Source of the DNA: Paraphoma chrysanthemicola
Lineage: Eukaryota > Ascomycota > Dothideomycetes > Pleosporales > Phaeosphaeriaceae
Length of the DNA stretch: 64,000 bases
Assembly (NCBI GenBank): GCA_020744225.1
Contig: JAGMWG010000019.1
Span: forward strand, 1,116,001 to 1,180,000
Direction: 5' to 3'
Below the pieces are notes generated by a model. That model worked only from the letters and a program-made list of their open reading frames with translations. It did not search any database and was not told the origin of the DNA. The position numbers and the translations under genes are program-made. This document shows, in pieces, positions 33,986-45,786 of this stretch. Numbering within the stretch: position 1 is the stretch's first letter; every line of letters begins with the position of its first letter.

Positions 33986-36443
33986 TTCCGGAGAGACCAC
34001 CGAAAGTTCATTCGTGATTATGATTTGAACCTGGTGTTGGGCTATGTCGTGGGCGCGTACTGTATTACTGCCAAGAATCTTCCCATCTCCATCTCTGTCC
34101 GACAAAGCCGCGTCTTCATAATAACATACATGCACACAACACGTCATCTCACACTCTTTGAGTTTTCTAGCCTACGGTGCTCCCAAGACCTCGCCGGACG
34201 CACCTAACCCGGCGTCGCCGTGCGCGTGGTACAGCACACCATCCAGATTTTGGATCGCTGACTCGGACGGCTGCTCAGGCCGAACACGGACGAGGCATTG
34301 AAGAAGGCTCAGAGATTTATCGGTGCTAGGATGCCGATGAAAATGCCGTCTTTCACCAATTGGACCTAGGTTCGTGGTATGCGCCATGCAACTTCGAGTC
34401 TGGTGCTGACGAGGCCCTTAAAAAATGACGCCAAGAATGAACCGACGCCCCATCCTACAACGTATCTTGCCCGTCTCGGCAACCTTTTCAAGACACGGGC
34501 GAAGAAACAGGGCTTTGAGACCCCAGGGCAATCGAACGTCGATCACGATTCGAGTGTCCACAGAAGCGCCGATAAAGAACCCACGTTCTGACGTCCCCAT
34601 GACTCGGAACTTCTGCGTCTCTCACCAAGGCTCTCTGCAGCAAAGGCTCAGGATAACCGCAAGCCCATGAAGAGGAAGGGTTTTAGGATCGGGACGACTG
34701 GCATTGTCGAGGAAGGCAAACGTGATATCAACATTGTTGTCAATATTAGATTACGACACTAAATGGAACTCATTCGTTCTTCACCCTTTACTGCATGAAG
34801 GCTATGGTCTCGTGCGCTGTGGCTTGTGAACATATCATTTGAAGTAGTGATGAAATCGGCTTGCATCTCTAGGATTTTCGGCTTTATCTGAGAGGTAACT
34901 TACAAGAATTGCCGTCCGTGTTTCGTTTCTAGTCGACCAGGCACAGCATCGAGTACAATCGCAACCACACGACAAGCTCCAATGACCCCGCGCACGCTCG
35001 ATTCTCACACAAGCCTAGCGCACGCTTCTTGGTGGGCGCAGTGTGGATGGAAGCACCCGCGTCCCAGGCTCTCACAACCTTGGCGTTGTTATTGAAGTGT
35101 TCCAGGCCTCGTCTTCGCGACTTCAGCATTTACTCGAACATTTTCCACCAATGTGATATTGTGGATATGTTGGCAAACATTTACCCAGGCCCTGCAGCGG
35201 GAAGAGACTGCATAGGGAAAAGGCGAAGCCAAGTCCTGGGGTAAGAGTGCAAGCGCGTCGGAAGACCGTATTCATCGACCATGCACTCGGACTCGTCCTT
35301 TCCCAACCAGCTCCAGATCGCCTTGGACGCCGAGCGATCGTTCTTCAACCTTGCATGCCAGATGCTTGAGGCCTCAACACGTGGATTCGGCATCTTTATT
35401 ACCAATATGCGCAATCGGTCCATCTCGTTTCAACGTCGGCGGCTTGACTGTCATCCAACGGTCATCCCAGCTGCCACGAACCTAAGCTCGGCTAGCGCAC
35501 AGAATCTTTCCGAGCACCATTTGCTTCCTTTTGCATTGCGCCTCTTCTTCGTCGCTTGGTGTGCTTATTATGCTGGATTTCCCAGCATGAGCATACTAAA
35601 TTCGATGTTGCTGCGCTCTGTCGGAGGTCCGACATCAGATGTCCGGTAAAAGGCCGAAGACGGTGCTGATACCTTTGCAAAGCCTCATGCTTGCAAATTC
35701 AGTCAGCTGCAACACAATGCCATCTGTGCTCCATCGAGGAATGTTTGTTGCTGCGCCATCAAACTCCAACGCCAAGGATTGCTCTAGTCCGACTGCATCC
35801 AGATTGCATCACCACTTAATTCCGCAGTCGGCGTCCGCGGCGGAGAACATTTGGATACGTCGCGCGGCCAGGCGTGACCCACGAGGTTCCGGCTTGCGTC
35901 CTTAGATGCCAAGATCCGTTTCGGTGAAACTTAGCGGGAGCCAATCAGCCCCTGCACCGTTTCTGCTAAGATCGCCGTCCCCCAATGGGAAGATCCTGTC
36001 GCTGATCCCGCTCCTTTCCTGCGCGTCTTGGCAGGGCACATTTGCCTCCGCATGAATCGATTGCACCCACCCTCCTACCGCATTCTACCCCGAAGTCGCA
36101 TTGCTGAGCACAATGCCGACGCGACCAAGCAGCTAAGCTACGCGTACAAAGAGGCTGCGTGATGCTCTCAAGAGCGACAAGATCCTTGGCGGCGGTGCCT
36201 CCAGAGCCCCTACTTCACGAAAAAGAAGGTGCGTATTCAATGTGTGCTTGGCGGGTCGTGCGGGATCGATCGCTTGCCTGGTTACCATGTGAAGGCACGC
36301 CTCCATGCTGATGGCCCAAAATCGGGAATCGTTTGAAGAGGCGGAGCGTCATTTCAGCGCTTGCATAAAGTCTCCGCGTTGCCGTGACTTCACGATATCA
36401 ATACCCTCACATTCTCCTCCACACCCAGTGAAAGATCATCACG

Positions 36444-37328
36444 ATGTTGTTCAAGTCTCTCTTTGTTGCCGCCGCTCTTGCGCCCACCATCTTCGGATGC
36501 CCCCAGCATCAGAATGCCAAACGCTCCAAGCTCAGAGGTCGTCAAGTCACTCCTCCTACCGACCCTGGAGGCAACAGCACGCAAAATGACTGGGCTTACG
36601 AGGCGTCGTTCAATTGGGGAAGAGTGAACCCAGAATACCGGTAGGTTCAAACGTGTGTTGATCATGCAATAAGCACTAATGTTTTACATAGACTTTGTCA
36701 AACTGGCACTCAACAATCACCTATTGCGTTATCCCTCGGGAATGGCCTGGCACTCAATCACGTCCCGAGATTCAACTACAATGGCTCCATTGCAGGCAAC
36801 TTTTACAACTGGGGTTACGGACCAGCCTTCACCGTGGCACATGACGGGGACTGGACGACTCACCCAAGCTTCACTTACGATAACGAGACGGTGTACCTAA
36901 AGGGATGGCATATCCACGCTCCTGCTGATCATTCCGTGGGTGGCGATCGCAGCAAAGCCGAACTTCATCTGGTCCATGTCGATGCCGAAGGCCACGAAGC
37001 TGCCGTTATGGCCATTCGTCTGGACCCAGGCAACTTCGACAACGCTTTCTTCTCCCAGCTTCCCGAGATGATTGGCTTCAACAGCATGAATGTCTTCGAG
37101 CCCACCACAGTCGACTTCACTGCGGCGCTGCAGGCTGTGCAATTCTTCAGCGAGTTCTGGACCTACCAGGGAAGTCTGACGAGCCCACCGTGCCACGAGG
37201 GTATCAGATGGTTCGTCGCGAGGCAGATTTTGTTCACTGGTGTCAAGCAGATGCAGGACATTCTTGGTGCGAGCACTTACTCTGCACGAGCCGAGCAGGA
37301 GGTGTGGCAACACCGCATTAATGAGTAG
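36444..37328 (+). CDS. Secreted alpha-class carbonic anhydrase
   Basis: Two exons, join(36444..36640, 36692..37328), 277 residues; the intron is 51 bp (donor GTAGGT, acceptor TAG). Signal peptide residues 1-18 (MLFKSLFVAAALAPTIFG). Family landmarks: WAYEASFNWGRVNPEYRLC, then GTQQSPIAL (the conserved QSPI element), WHIHAPADHSV with zinc ligands His139 and His141, ELHLVH with the third ligand His158, and YQGSLTSPPCHEGIRWFV, the conserved SLTTPPC element lining the active site. All zinc ligands are present, so an active enzyme hydrating CO2 outside the cell is expected. The length is typical of fungal alpha-carbonic anhydrases. Confidence 0.95.
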
Positions 37329-38017
37329 ATGCCTTTTGTGGATGAGTTTGGACAATGTTTGGTTTTCTCTTCTATGTAAATTTGACGAATCCTTCTATAG
37401 AATGGTGGAATTTTCGAGCGAATGCACTTCGATGAAGCGTTCAAAAACTCTTTGTGTATTGTTGCATATTTGCAACCTTTGCTGGCTTTGATCACCGATG
37501 ATGATCAACCATTTTTGGAAGGCACACGACTCTCTCGAGTAGCAAAAAAGTTGCGGATGGGCGAAATGCTTTTGGTGATAGTATGAACAACAGCTAGATG
37601 TCACTCACTATTAGTTTCAGTGAATGTTCAAGACCTTTTAGCCTTGCTTGGTGTGCTCTAGCCTACTTTCAGCTGTAAAATGAAGCTCAAGCTAATATTG
37701 AGATGCATCGTGCTTTAACATAGATGCGACTCTTATCCGCGACTATCCTTCTACTTAAGAGACACTATATGAGTTATGCACTAAAGTCGTTGATGCATGC
37801 AACAGAGGTCAGATTACTCGAAAGTCGTGGATGGTGCGTTAGATCGTGTTGCGTCAAAGTGATTCGCTTGATTGGTTGCTGAGTACGTCATCGTATCACT
37901 TTGTGCTCAGATAGCTCCAACACCATGCCAGAGAGCACTACTTTAGCTTCACTGGTAGCATCACTATAGCCTAGCTAGAGTACTTCACTATCCCCCGTCC
38001 TCTCCGCGTCGTAAACC
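37329..38017. other. Spacer, 689 bp
   Basis: Between two plus-strand genes: the 3' UTR of the carbonic anhydrase and the promoter of the following SDR. AT-rich; no motif recognised. Confidence 0.5.
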
Positions 38018-39061
38018 ATGACGGCTCCTAAACATCTCGCGACCAAAAACCTTTTCAGACTCGATGGTCGAACAATCGTCGGTATGCTAAGCATACTGTT
38101 ACGTCAAGCATCAATTGATCAATGATCTAGTATCGGGAGGCGCAGGTGCCGTAGGAACATGTGTTGGCGGCGCCATTCTCGAAAGTGGAGCGGACGTAGT
38201 GTTTGTGGACATTGCAAATGAGCCAGCTCAAGAAGCATGGGGTCGACAATTTCACTCCTGTTGCTCAGCTTTTGATGCTAATTCTTCATCAAGATCAATT
38301 GGTAGAACTCGCAAAGGTGAACGGCACACGAGCCACATACGAACAGCTAAATGTCCAAGACGAAGCAAGCATCAACTCTGCCATTGTCAAAATTCGTTCC
38401 AGCCTTCGCCATCCCATCCGTGGCCTCATATCCTGCGCAGCTATATCCGGCGAAAGCGATGCATGCACTTACCCTGTTGACATTTTCCGCCGAATCCTAG
38501 ACGTCAACACCGTCGGCACGTTCTTAATGACACGCGCCATCGCCACCGAAATGCATCGCGCCAACGTAGAAGGAAGCATTGTCCTTATAGCAAGTATGAG
38601 TGGACACGTCAGCAACAAAGGCATAAACACATCTGCGTACAATGCGTCAAAAGCCGCCGTACATCAATTAGCTCGCTCACTCGCCTCTGAATGGGGACAC
38701 CCACAGAACACATTTCCTGGGTCTACGGCCACGGAAACGAATCCGAATCCCTCAAATGAGCCGCGTCCTGTGTACCCGGCGATCAGAGTGAATACGCTTA
38801 GTCCAGGACATATCGATACGCCACTGAGCGAAGCTGCGCGGTTGAGAGGGTTGACCGATGAGTGGGCGAGGCAGAACATGCTAGGGAGGATCAGTTTGCC
38901 TGAGGAATATCGAGGCCCAGTGCTCTTTTTGCTTACGGATGCGTCGAGCTACATGACGGGTGCGGTAAGTGAAAGCTCTTGCAGAGAAAGTGATACTTGA
39001 TATCATGTCTGACTAGTTGTGACAGGATCTCAGAGTGGACGGCGGGCATTGCGCGTGGTAA
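38018..39061 (+). CDS. Short-chain dehydrogenase/reductase, sugar-alcohol/sorbose-reductase-like
   Basis: Four exons, join(38018..38081, 38131..38241, 38294..38964, 39026..39061), 293 residues. Intron 1 splits a Val codon so that the dinucleotide motif VSGGAGAVG (about 22-30) is formed only after splicing. The VVFVDIA strand ends in Asp, which favours NAD over NADP (inference). The usual NNAG is replaced by SCAAISG (about 105-111). Catalytic Ser about 159-161 (IASMSGH), Tyr174 and Lys178 (AYNASK) are intact. The last exon is only 36 bp and gives DLRVDGGHCAW, the common C-terminus of fungal SDRs related to mannitol, arabinitol and sorbose dehydrogenases. Intron 2 has a weak GTCGAC donor but a good branch site (GCTAAT). 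Confidence 0.88.
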
Positions 39062-39327
39062 AGTTCGCACACATCTACGTCTACGGCCAAATCTTCCATA
39101 AACTGATGAATACTTCCAGGATATCACACAAGACCGATATGATAGCCCTCGCAGTATTTGAGTATATCCGCGCTATCCTGGAACGAAAATGCGGTTGGGC
39201 TGGATCGGTTGTCCCGGCGGAGCAGAAAAGGCGTAGTGTTCTGCTCTGCATCCATGCAAAATACCGAACATACAAGTACCCAATCCAGTCTCACTCAACA
39301 TCATGCTGTTCCTGCTTCTTCACTTCC

Positions 39328-40674
39328 CTACTCCAAATCATCATCCCTGCACCCCTTCGGCGCCGTCACCGGATTACACCTCGCCACCTTCGCTCCCTCA
39401 AACTGCACTGCGAAATCCCACCCCCATCTCGCACTCATCCCATATACTGGAAAATCTGTACTTACAATCTGCGCCCCACTCTCAAATGCCAAGTCCCGCA
39501 TCTCTGTCGTCCGATTGCGCACAGTTCCGATTGGAATATCGCTACGTGTGCGCACAATGTAGCCCTTCTTCACTAAACGCTGAATGACTGCGGTGCCATT
39601 ATCGCGCGGCTCATTGTACTTGATGATAGCGGCGTCGGGCGAGCCTTCTAGACTGTTGGTGAAGACAGTACGGTTTTGTAAAGACGGCGCAGCAGCACGG
39701 TATAGTTCCCGTGGCGAATTTGGATCACTGGGCTTCGGGTCGTTGTCAAAAAAGAACAGAAAGCGGCCGCGGACGTCTTTGAGTCTTGGCCATCCGTTCT
39801 GGAGGATCGATTGTTCTAGGGTCAGGCTGCCTTTGCGCACGTCGTCTGGGCGAATGAGCTGTTTCTTGGGGAACACGGATAGGATTTCCGCATCGACGTT
39901 TAGCAGGCGAGGAAGGGTCCAATTAGTGGCTTCGCCAGGGCAGACACCTCCCAATAAACATGCTGGCGCATCTGTCTTCAGTTCTAGGTCGATGATGATA
40001 GGTATGTGGTGGCGGTTGACGTCGGACCACTTCTTCAGTTGCGTAAGACAGTCTACGAAGGTGTGGCAGACTGAATCGGGGTCGAAGTCTGTGACATGGA
40101 AAACTTTAATGCCAGGCTTCTTGAGCACCTCGCCATCGAACGGTGCGGTCGCATTGGTCAGATTGGAAAGTGTCCAAGCCACTGGAGGGTAGTACAGGCC
40201 GCCCTTCTCATCCGAGTGGAGATCCAGTTCGAGCGAACGGACTGATTGGTGCTCTAGTTGGATTGGCAACTCCGCGTGCGAATAGTAGTAGTCTTCTGGA
40301 GACGGTACATATTTCTCGAACACAGCACGTTCCGCCCGCGAAATCTCGCGATGGTAGGAATTGTGCGTTCCAATGACCTGGATATGGTTGAGGCGGATGT
40401 CAGGCTTTGTTGCTGATACACTCTCTAACTCTCGTTAACAGGTATGGAGGTTTGGGAGGTGCTAGAGCGTACGCGCGAGCAGCAGCAGCAAGCTTGTGGA
40501 TGTCTTCTTCCGTCAGCACGAATCTTTTGGACAATGTCATGTGGAGGCTCTGACCAAGTATCCGAGCATGGTGGTGTGCTTTGATTCGAAGTGTACAATG
40601 ACGACGGCTGTTCCCAACGCCAGCAGCAGGAGGGCGAAAAGCACACTCCGAGCCTTTTGTATGCCCTTGTCCAT
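39328..40674 (-). CDS. PI-PLC-like phosphodiesterase with N-terminal membrane anchor
   Basis: Three exons, complement(39328..40420, 40473..40549, 40597..40674), 415 residues. The main exon contains IQVIGTHNSYHRE (catalytic His71 and His75), SLELDLHSDEK, FHVTDFDPDSVCHTF, IIIDLE and a C-terminal GAQIVSTDFPVYGMSARWGWDF. These match the calcium-dependent PI-PLC-like family (PI-PLC-C1 type) of bacteria and fungi. The first exon encodes MDKGIQKARSVLFALLLL..., a signal anchor or uncleaved signal. The two small exons (78 and 77 bp) were assigned because only this splice path joins that ATG in frame to the catalytic exon; a shorter product starting at MTLSKRF in exon 2 is the alternative. The substrate is not known for this subfamily. 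Confidence 0.85.
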
Positions 40675-41132
40675 GGCAGACCACGTGGGTGGCAGCCGTG
40701 TGCTTCAAGCATGCACAGTTAAGCCTTTCCCGCATCGCCCCTAGTACGCTTGCACATGCGCTCGGAGTAAAGCACGATTGGCTACAGGTTGGAGGCTTAT
40801 GGGTTAGGATCCCGCAACCCTGCCGCTTGAAGAAGGTCAGTACTACGGTAACGGGATGATGTCACTGCGTTATTGACGAGAAATTTGTAGTGCCACTGAA
40901 CATTTCTTGCGCAAGGTGTTTGACGGTGCTTGAGATGGACTGGCAACTTGGGACAAGCCGCAGGGGTGTTGGAGACAAAATGCGGGGTAAGTGGGTTCCC
41001 AGCCTCGTTCCTGGCATTTTTGATAAAACCACTAGACACATGAGCTAAAGACTCCATCAAGGCACAAGTAATGACTTATTTTCCCGTTCGAGACTAACAT
41101 GTATGCCGACAAGTATCTAACGAGTGCCAATC
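40675..41132. other. Spacer, 458 bp
   Basis: Between two minus-strand genes: the promoter of the PI-PLC-like gene and the 3' end of the next SDR. Nothing specific seen. Confidence 0.5.
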
Positions 41133-41971
41133 TTACCACGGATACTTCCCGCCCCTCTTGGTAATATATCCACCCACTTCGGCGTCCCGTTCTCCTCGCA
41201 CGATTTCCAGAATACCTTGCGCGCTCGTTTCTGAGCTCTCACAATATTGTGACTGCTCCCGCTTCTCCCGATCATTGGTCAGATCCGACACCACATACCC
41301 AGGACAATACGCCCACGCCTTCAAGCCTTCACTCTGGAACTGATGGTACAGGTATGCAGTCATCATGTTGAGAGCTGCCTTGCTCATGCGATATGCGGGA
41401 CCTCTGACGTCCTTGTAAGGGCTCAATTGGGAATTCGGGTCCAAGTCTGGAGAGAGACCTGAAATGCTCCCTAGCCCGGAGGTGACATTGATGACCATGG
41501 GGTTCTTGGAGGCCTTGAGAAGTGGCAGTGCGGCTTCTGTCAAAACCATGACGCCATAGACGTTGGTCTCGAACGTGTCGCGGAGGACCTGGCGCGAGTT
41601 GAATTGGGCAGTCTGATCGTTGTCACAGACACCAGCGTTGTTGACGAGAACATCAATCCGACCGAAATCCTCCCCAATTCTCTTGACGGCCGCAGAAATG
41701 GACTCGTCATCGTTCACATCTAGCCCCACATAACTAAGGCTTCCTTTCGGATTCTTCTTCTGGACTTCTTTCAATTTTGCTTCAGCCTTGGCCGTACTGC
41801 GCGCCCCCATGATGACATGGTTGTTTGGGGAGTCAGCGGCGAGGAAGATAGCAGTATCTAAGCCGATGCCATTAGTGGCGCCTGTTGCTGTCAGTCCATG
41901 GTTCTCGGTGTAGACATGGCTTGTAACCTACCAGTGATGAGAATGACTTGCTTGTCGGCTGAGAAAGACAT
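41133..41971 (-). CDS. Short-chain dehydrogenase/reductase, carbonyl-reductase-like
   Basis: Two exons, complement(41133..41881, 41932..41971), 262 residues. The 50 bp intron (GTAGGT...CAG) splits the glycine of the cofactor motif, so the first exon ends VILIT and the second supplies GATNGIG (14-20). MGARSTAKAE after the second strand has Arg, which suggests NADPH. DVLVNNAGVCDN, NVTSGLGSISG (catalytic Ser) and GPAYRMSKAALN (Tyr/Lys) are complete. The insertion between Ser and Tyr (SPDLDPNSQLSPYKDV) and the AYCPGYVVSDL loop resemble carbonyl-reductase-type SDRs. Substrate unknown. It starts 737 bp from the divergent SAC phosphatase gene. Confidence 0.9.
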
Positions 41972-42707
41972 GTTGGAACTTCTGTTTTGGGGTTGAAGAA
42001 AATGCAGAAGCTCAGATGTGATGCAGTGTGGATGGTGTCTAAGGTTGGACAGATACTTTTCTGTGTTTGCATTGAGCCCAATGAGGTGGCTTTTATGTGA
42101 AGATGGCACGTCAATGTGCCAAGCCCACGGAGTCTGCTTTACACGGAGATAGGCCAGACATGTCAGAATATCACGTGTAAGCTCGCAAGGCTACACACGA
42201 ACAGTCTCGCCAAAGGAGTTGTGATTAAGCAGTGCGCTGTAGCAGCCTTGATCGGACTTAGCTGAGCCTAAGGCCGACGGTTTCTCCGACGAGGCGTGTT
42301 CTTGAGGCCGATTCCCATGCCGCGGGGACGAAACACGAAGGGTTGATTGTGTCTGACATGACTTGAATCTTCACAGTACGGCATCGGAGGGAAGACATGC
42401 ATTGCCAAAGTTGGGTTTTGAAGCAACAGCTAGTCTGCGACCTGGCGATGTTTATTTTCTAGGCCTCAATTACTGAGATCAAGCAACACACGGAACTCAG
42501 AGCTTGCACAGTGTTTGGCTGGGTGAGTGTTGGTACGATGGTTGCGTGTGGGGGAATGGGGGTTCGGAGGTTTTGCTAGCGTCGCAGTCTCGAAATGCAT
42601 GCAGCCGACGTCATCGTCATCCGCCTCACAGTAGCCGCGCATCCATGTTAGCAACAGCGGGCATCTGCGAGTCAATGCCATCCTGACGCGCTAGAACCGT
42701 CGCAGAT
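41972..42707. other. Divergent promoter, SDR / SAC phosphatase
   Basis: 736 bp upstream of both genes. Short open frames only. No convincing regulatory motif. Confidence 0.5.
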
Positions 42708-45700
42708 ATGCCCAATCTCGTGCGCAAGCTGCTCATCTTCGCGGCCGTAGACGGGCTCGTACTCCAGCCCGCCCCGCCGCGCAACCACCCGCCCGCGACG
42801 CAGCAGGCCATCAAGATCGACTACAAGGGCAATGTCGGGCCGCTGCTGAAAGACCGGCGCGAGGAAGACACAGCACCCGTGTCGCTGGATGCGCATGGCA
42901 TTGTTGGTGCGGCAGCTGGAACATGACCCTGCTACAAATAACAGCACGCTGATGTAGACGAGCAGGGCTCCTCAAAGTCGCGACCTCCTTCTTCCTCGTC
43001 TCCATTACTGCGCGTGAGCACGTGGCCCAGATCCGCGGTCGACCCGTCTACAAGATCACCGACGTCGCCCTCATCCCGCTGTCCTCGCAGGCCGACGCGG
43101 ACAAGGCCATTGTAGCCGCGCGCGAGCACGTGCAGCGACACAACAAGGCGCAAGCCGCGGGCCAGGACGACACAGACAGTGAAGACGACGACGATGCGCC
43201 CAGCGTGACTGACTCGCTGGTTGAGGAAAGCACGACCACAGCGAGCGAGGTGAAGGATCCTGTCACGGGGCGCAAGAGTCCGATACAGCGCGAGACGACG
43301 GTCGCGGCCGATGTCATTCAGCGCAAGGGCGTGTACGGGCGGTTCGCAGACAAGTGGTTCTCGCGCAAGGGCTGGAGTGCCGACAGCAGACGCACCCAAG
43401 GCCTCAGCTCCGAGGAGAACCTGGCCGCGACCGCCCCTCGCAACGTTGACTCGACCCTGCAGGAGCAGGAACAGCCCTCTGCGCCTGCCTCGGATGCAAT
43501 CCCCACCGAGGATGAGGACGCGCCCAACACCGTGCAGCCCGAAGACATCCCCAAGGCGCTCGAGGGCCAAAAGGACGCAAACACCGTGGCGCTGCTGCCC
43601 AAAATCCTGCAGACGACGCGCATGTACTTTTCGTCGGGCAACTTTTTCTTCTCCTACGACTACGACCTATCACATAGCATTGGCAACCTTCAGCCAAACT
43701 CGAGCCTACCGCTCTTCAAGCAGTTCGATCCTCTGGTGAGTTCTTATGCCTTGCCTCGGGTCCAATCGCTAAACAGCCTTAGTTTTTCTGGAATCACCAC
43801 ATTGCGGGCCCCTTCATCGACGCCGGCCAGCACTCATTCGTGCTGCCACTCATCCAGGGCTTCGTGGGCCAGCGTCCCTTCACCATCAAAGTTGCCGACG
43901 CGCGATCGAACAGCGTCGTCATCGATCCATCCTCCACGCCAAACGACATTCAGTTGCAGTCCTGGCATGAGAAGCAAAACAAGCACACCGGAGCTGATTC
44001 AGACTCAGACATCGAAACGCCGCAGCCGGAGCCTTCGAATGGCAAAGATTTCCTGCTCACCCTAATCTCGCGCCGCTCCAACAAGCGCGCCGGCCTACGC
44101 TATCTGCGCCGTGGCATCGACGACGAGGGATGTGCCGCAAACAGCGTCGAGACCGAACAAATCCTGTCCTCGCCAACTTGGAACACCTCGCAGGACACCA
44201 TCTATTCCTACACGCAGTTCCGTGGCTCCATTCCACTCTTTTTCTCTCAGTCACCTTACAGTCTCAAACCACAAGCCAACACGTGGGGCACGTTCGAAAC
44301 CAATGCTAAAGCATTCAAACGACACTTCGTCGACCTTTCTGCCCGCTATGGAGACATTTACTGCGCCTCTCTCGTCGACAAACATGGGACCGAGGCCAAG
44401 ATTGGTGAGCTGTATGAGAAGCACGCACACGCCCTAAACGACGACGGTGGTCTTGATGGCCAAGGCAAAAAGCTCGGCTTTGAGTGGTTTGACTTCCACA
44501 ATGTGTGCCGTGGAATGCATTTCGAGAACGTTTCTCAGCTCATGGAGACTTTGGAACCCTTCGCAACTTCCACTGGCTGGACTGTCATCTCTGGCAATCA
44601 AGTACAGCATAAGCAATCTGGCGTCCTGCGAACCAATTGTATGGACTGCCTGGACCGAACAAATGTCGTCCAATCAGCCTGCGCCCGGACTGCGTTAGAA
44701 GCGCAGCTCTCTGCAGGTAAATACACTATTGATCTCCAAAATGACCCCAGTACCAGCTGGTTCAACACTCTTTGGGCCGACAACGGCGATGCGATATCTC
44801 GGCAGTATGCAGGAACAGCAGCCTTGAAAGGCGACTTCACTCGCACTCGCAAGAGGCAGATCACAGGTGCACTAACAGACTTTGGACTCACGCTGACCAG
44901 GTATTACAACAACATTGTGAACGACTACTTCACACAGGCGCTCATCGATTACTTGCTCGGCCGGGCGACGGACACAATCTTCGCCGAGTTTGAAGCCGAT
45001 ATGAAAAGTTCGGACTACTTTATAGACATGCAAAAGGTGCGAGAGCAAGCAATCGAGCGCTCTGCTGGCATTGTGATAGAAGACCACGAGGAGGACTTGA
45101 TCCATGGGTGGACCTTGAGTGTGCCGACATCCGCAAACCAAGTCAGGACTGCCACTTTCGAGGAAGCCGTTTTGCTACTCACGGATAAGGCTCTTTACTT
45201 TTGTCGACTGGATTGGGGCACGGAGAAGGTTCGCGAATTCGAACGAATCGAGCTTGAGAATATACAGGGCATCATGCGCGGTGTCTACATTACCAGTTCG
45301 CTTGCGCAGCGTCACATGGATGCGGAGAAGAATGTAGGCTTCGTGATCAGATATAAGGCCGACGCCGGAGGTGATCTTGTACGACGAAACACAAGAGCTT
45401 TGGACTCAGGCGCCTCGAACGACGACCAGCGCAAACAAGATGCGAAGACGCAGCAGAACCCGGGGCCTGCAGGTCGCTTTCTGGCGTTCAAGGCGCTCCC
45501 ACCTCGCAGTAGTACGTCATCAAGCGCCGCAACCAAGTCACCCGATAGTGAAGTGGACGTCGTCAGAAGTATATGCGAAGACATCGCCAAATCGGCAAAT
45601 AAGACGGCGGACAGCTCAGGCAAGTGGAGTGTGCCTGGCACAGCGCAGGAAGGCCTCGAGTACGATGGTTCGACGCGTCGAGTGCAAGTCGAGGAGAAGG

Positions 45701-45786
45701 ACATTATCAGCCTGGCAGACGCGAAGAAGACAACGGGCTACCTAGAGCAGATCGAGTACTCGCTCAAGAAGCTGGTGTGGGGGTGA
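42708..45786 (+). CDS. SAC-domain phosphoinositide phosphatase with hSac2-type C-terminal region
   Basis: Three exons, join(42708..42906, 42966..43735, 43783..45786), 990 residues. The SAC domain runs from the N-terminus to about 680: SFFLVSITAREHVAQIRGRPVY, a long Ser/Asp-rich insert about 125-255, then YFSSGNFFFSYDYDLSHS, FFWNHHIAGPFID, RRSNKRAGLRYLRRGIDDEG, and the catalytic CX5R motif in RTNCMDCLDRTN (near 606-617). All catalytic residues are present. The region after it (about 740-850, WTLSVPTSANQVRTATFEEAVLLLTDKALYFCRLDW) is a PH-like hSac2 segment, as in INPP5F/Sac2 and its fission-yeast relative. The enzyme should remove phosphate from phosphoinositides on the cytosolic face of membranes; PI4P is the Sac2 substrate in animals. 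Confidence 0.93.

Larger units (their letters stand above)
32257..36443. other. 4.2 kb accessory stretch: repeat copy C, decayed genes, no intact gene
   Basis: It holds repeat copy C, a membrane-protein-like ORF remnant (32926-33464) and a broken aldolase copy. Beyond 33990 are short frames only. Two near-repeated strings (ACGAGGCATTGAAGAAGG near 34293, ACGAGGCCCTTAAAAAATG near 34409) hint at decayed coding sequence, but no family is recognisable. From 34750 to 36443 nothing is supported. Confidence 0.45.

Noticed and set aside
15795..45786. A functional phosphoinositide/lipid cluster (OSBP, PI-PLC-like, SAC phosphatase)
   Set aside because: The genes are 20 kb or more apart, in mixed orientation, with unrelated genes between. 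Chance proximity is enough to explain it.
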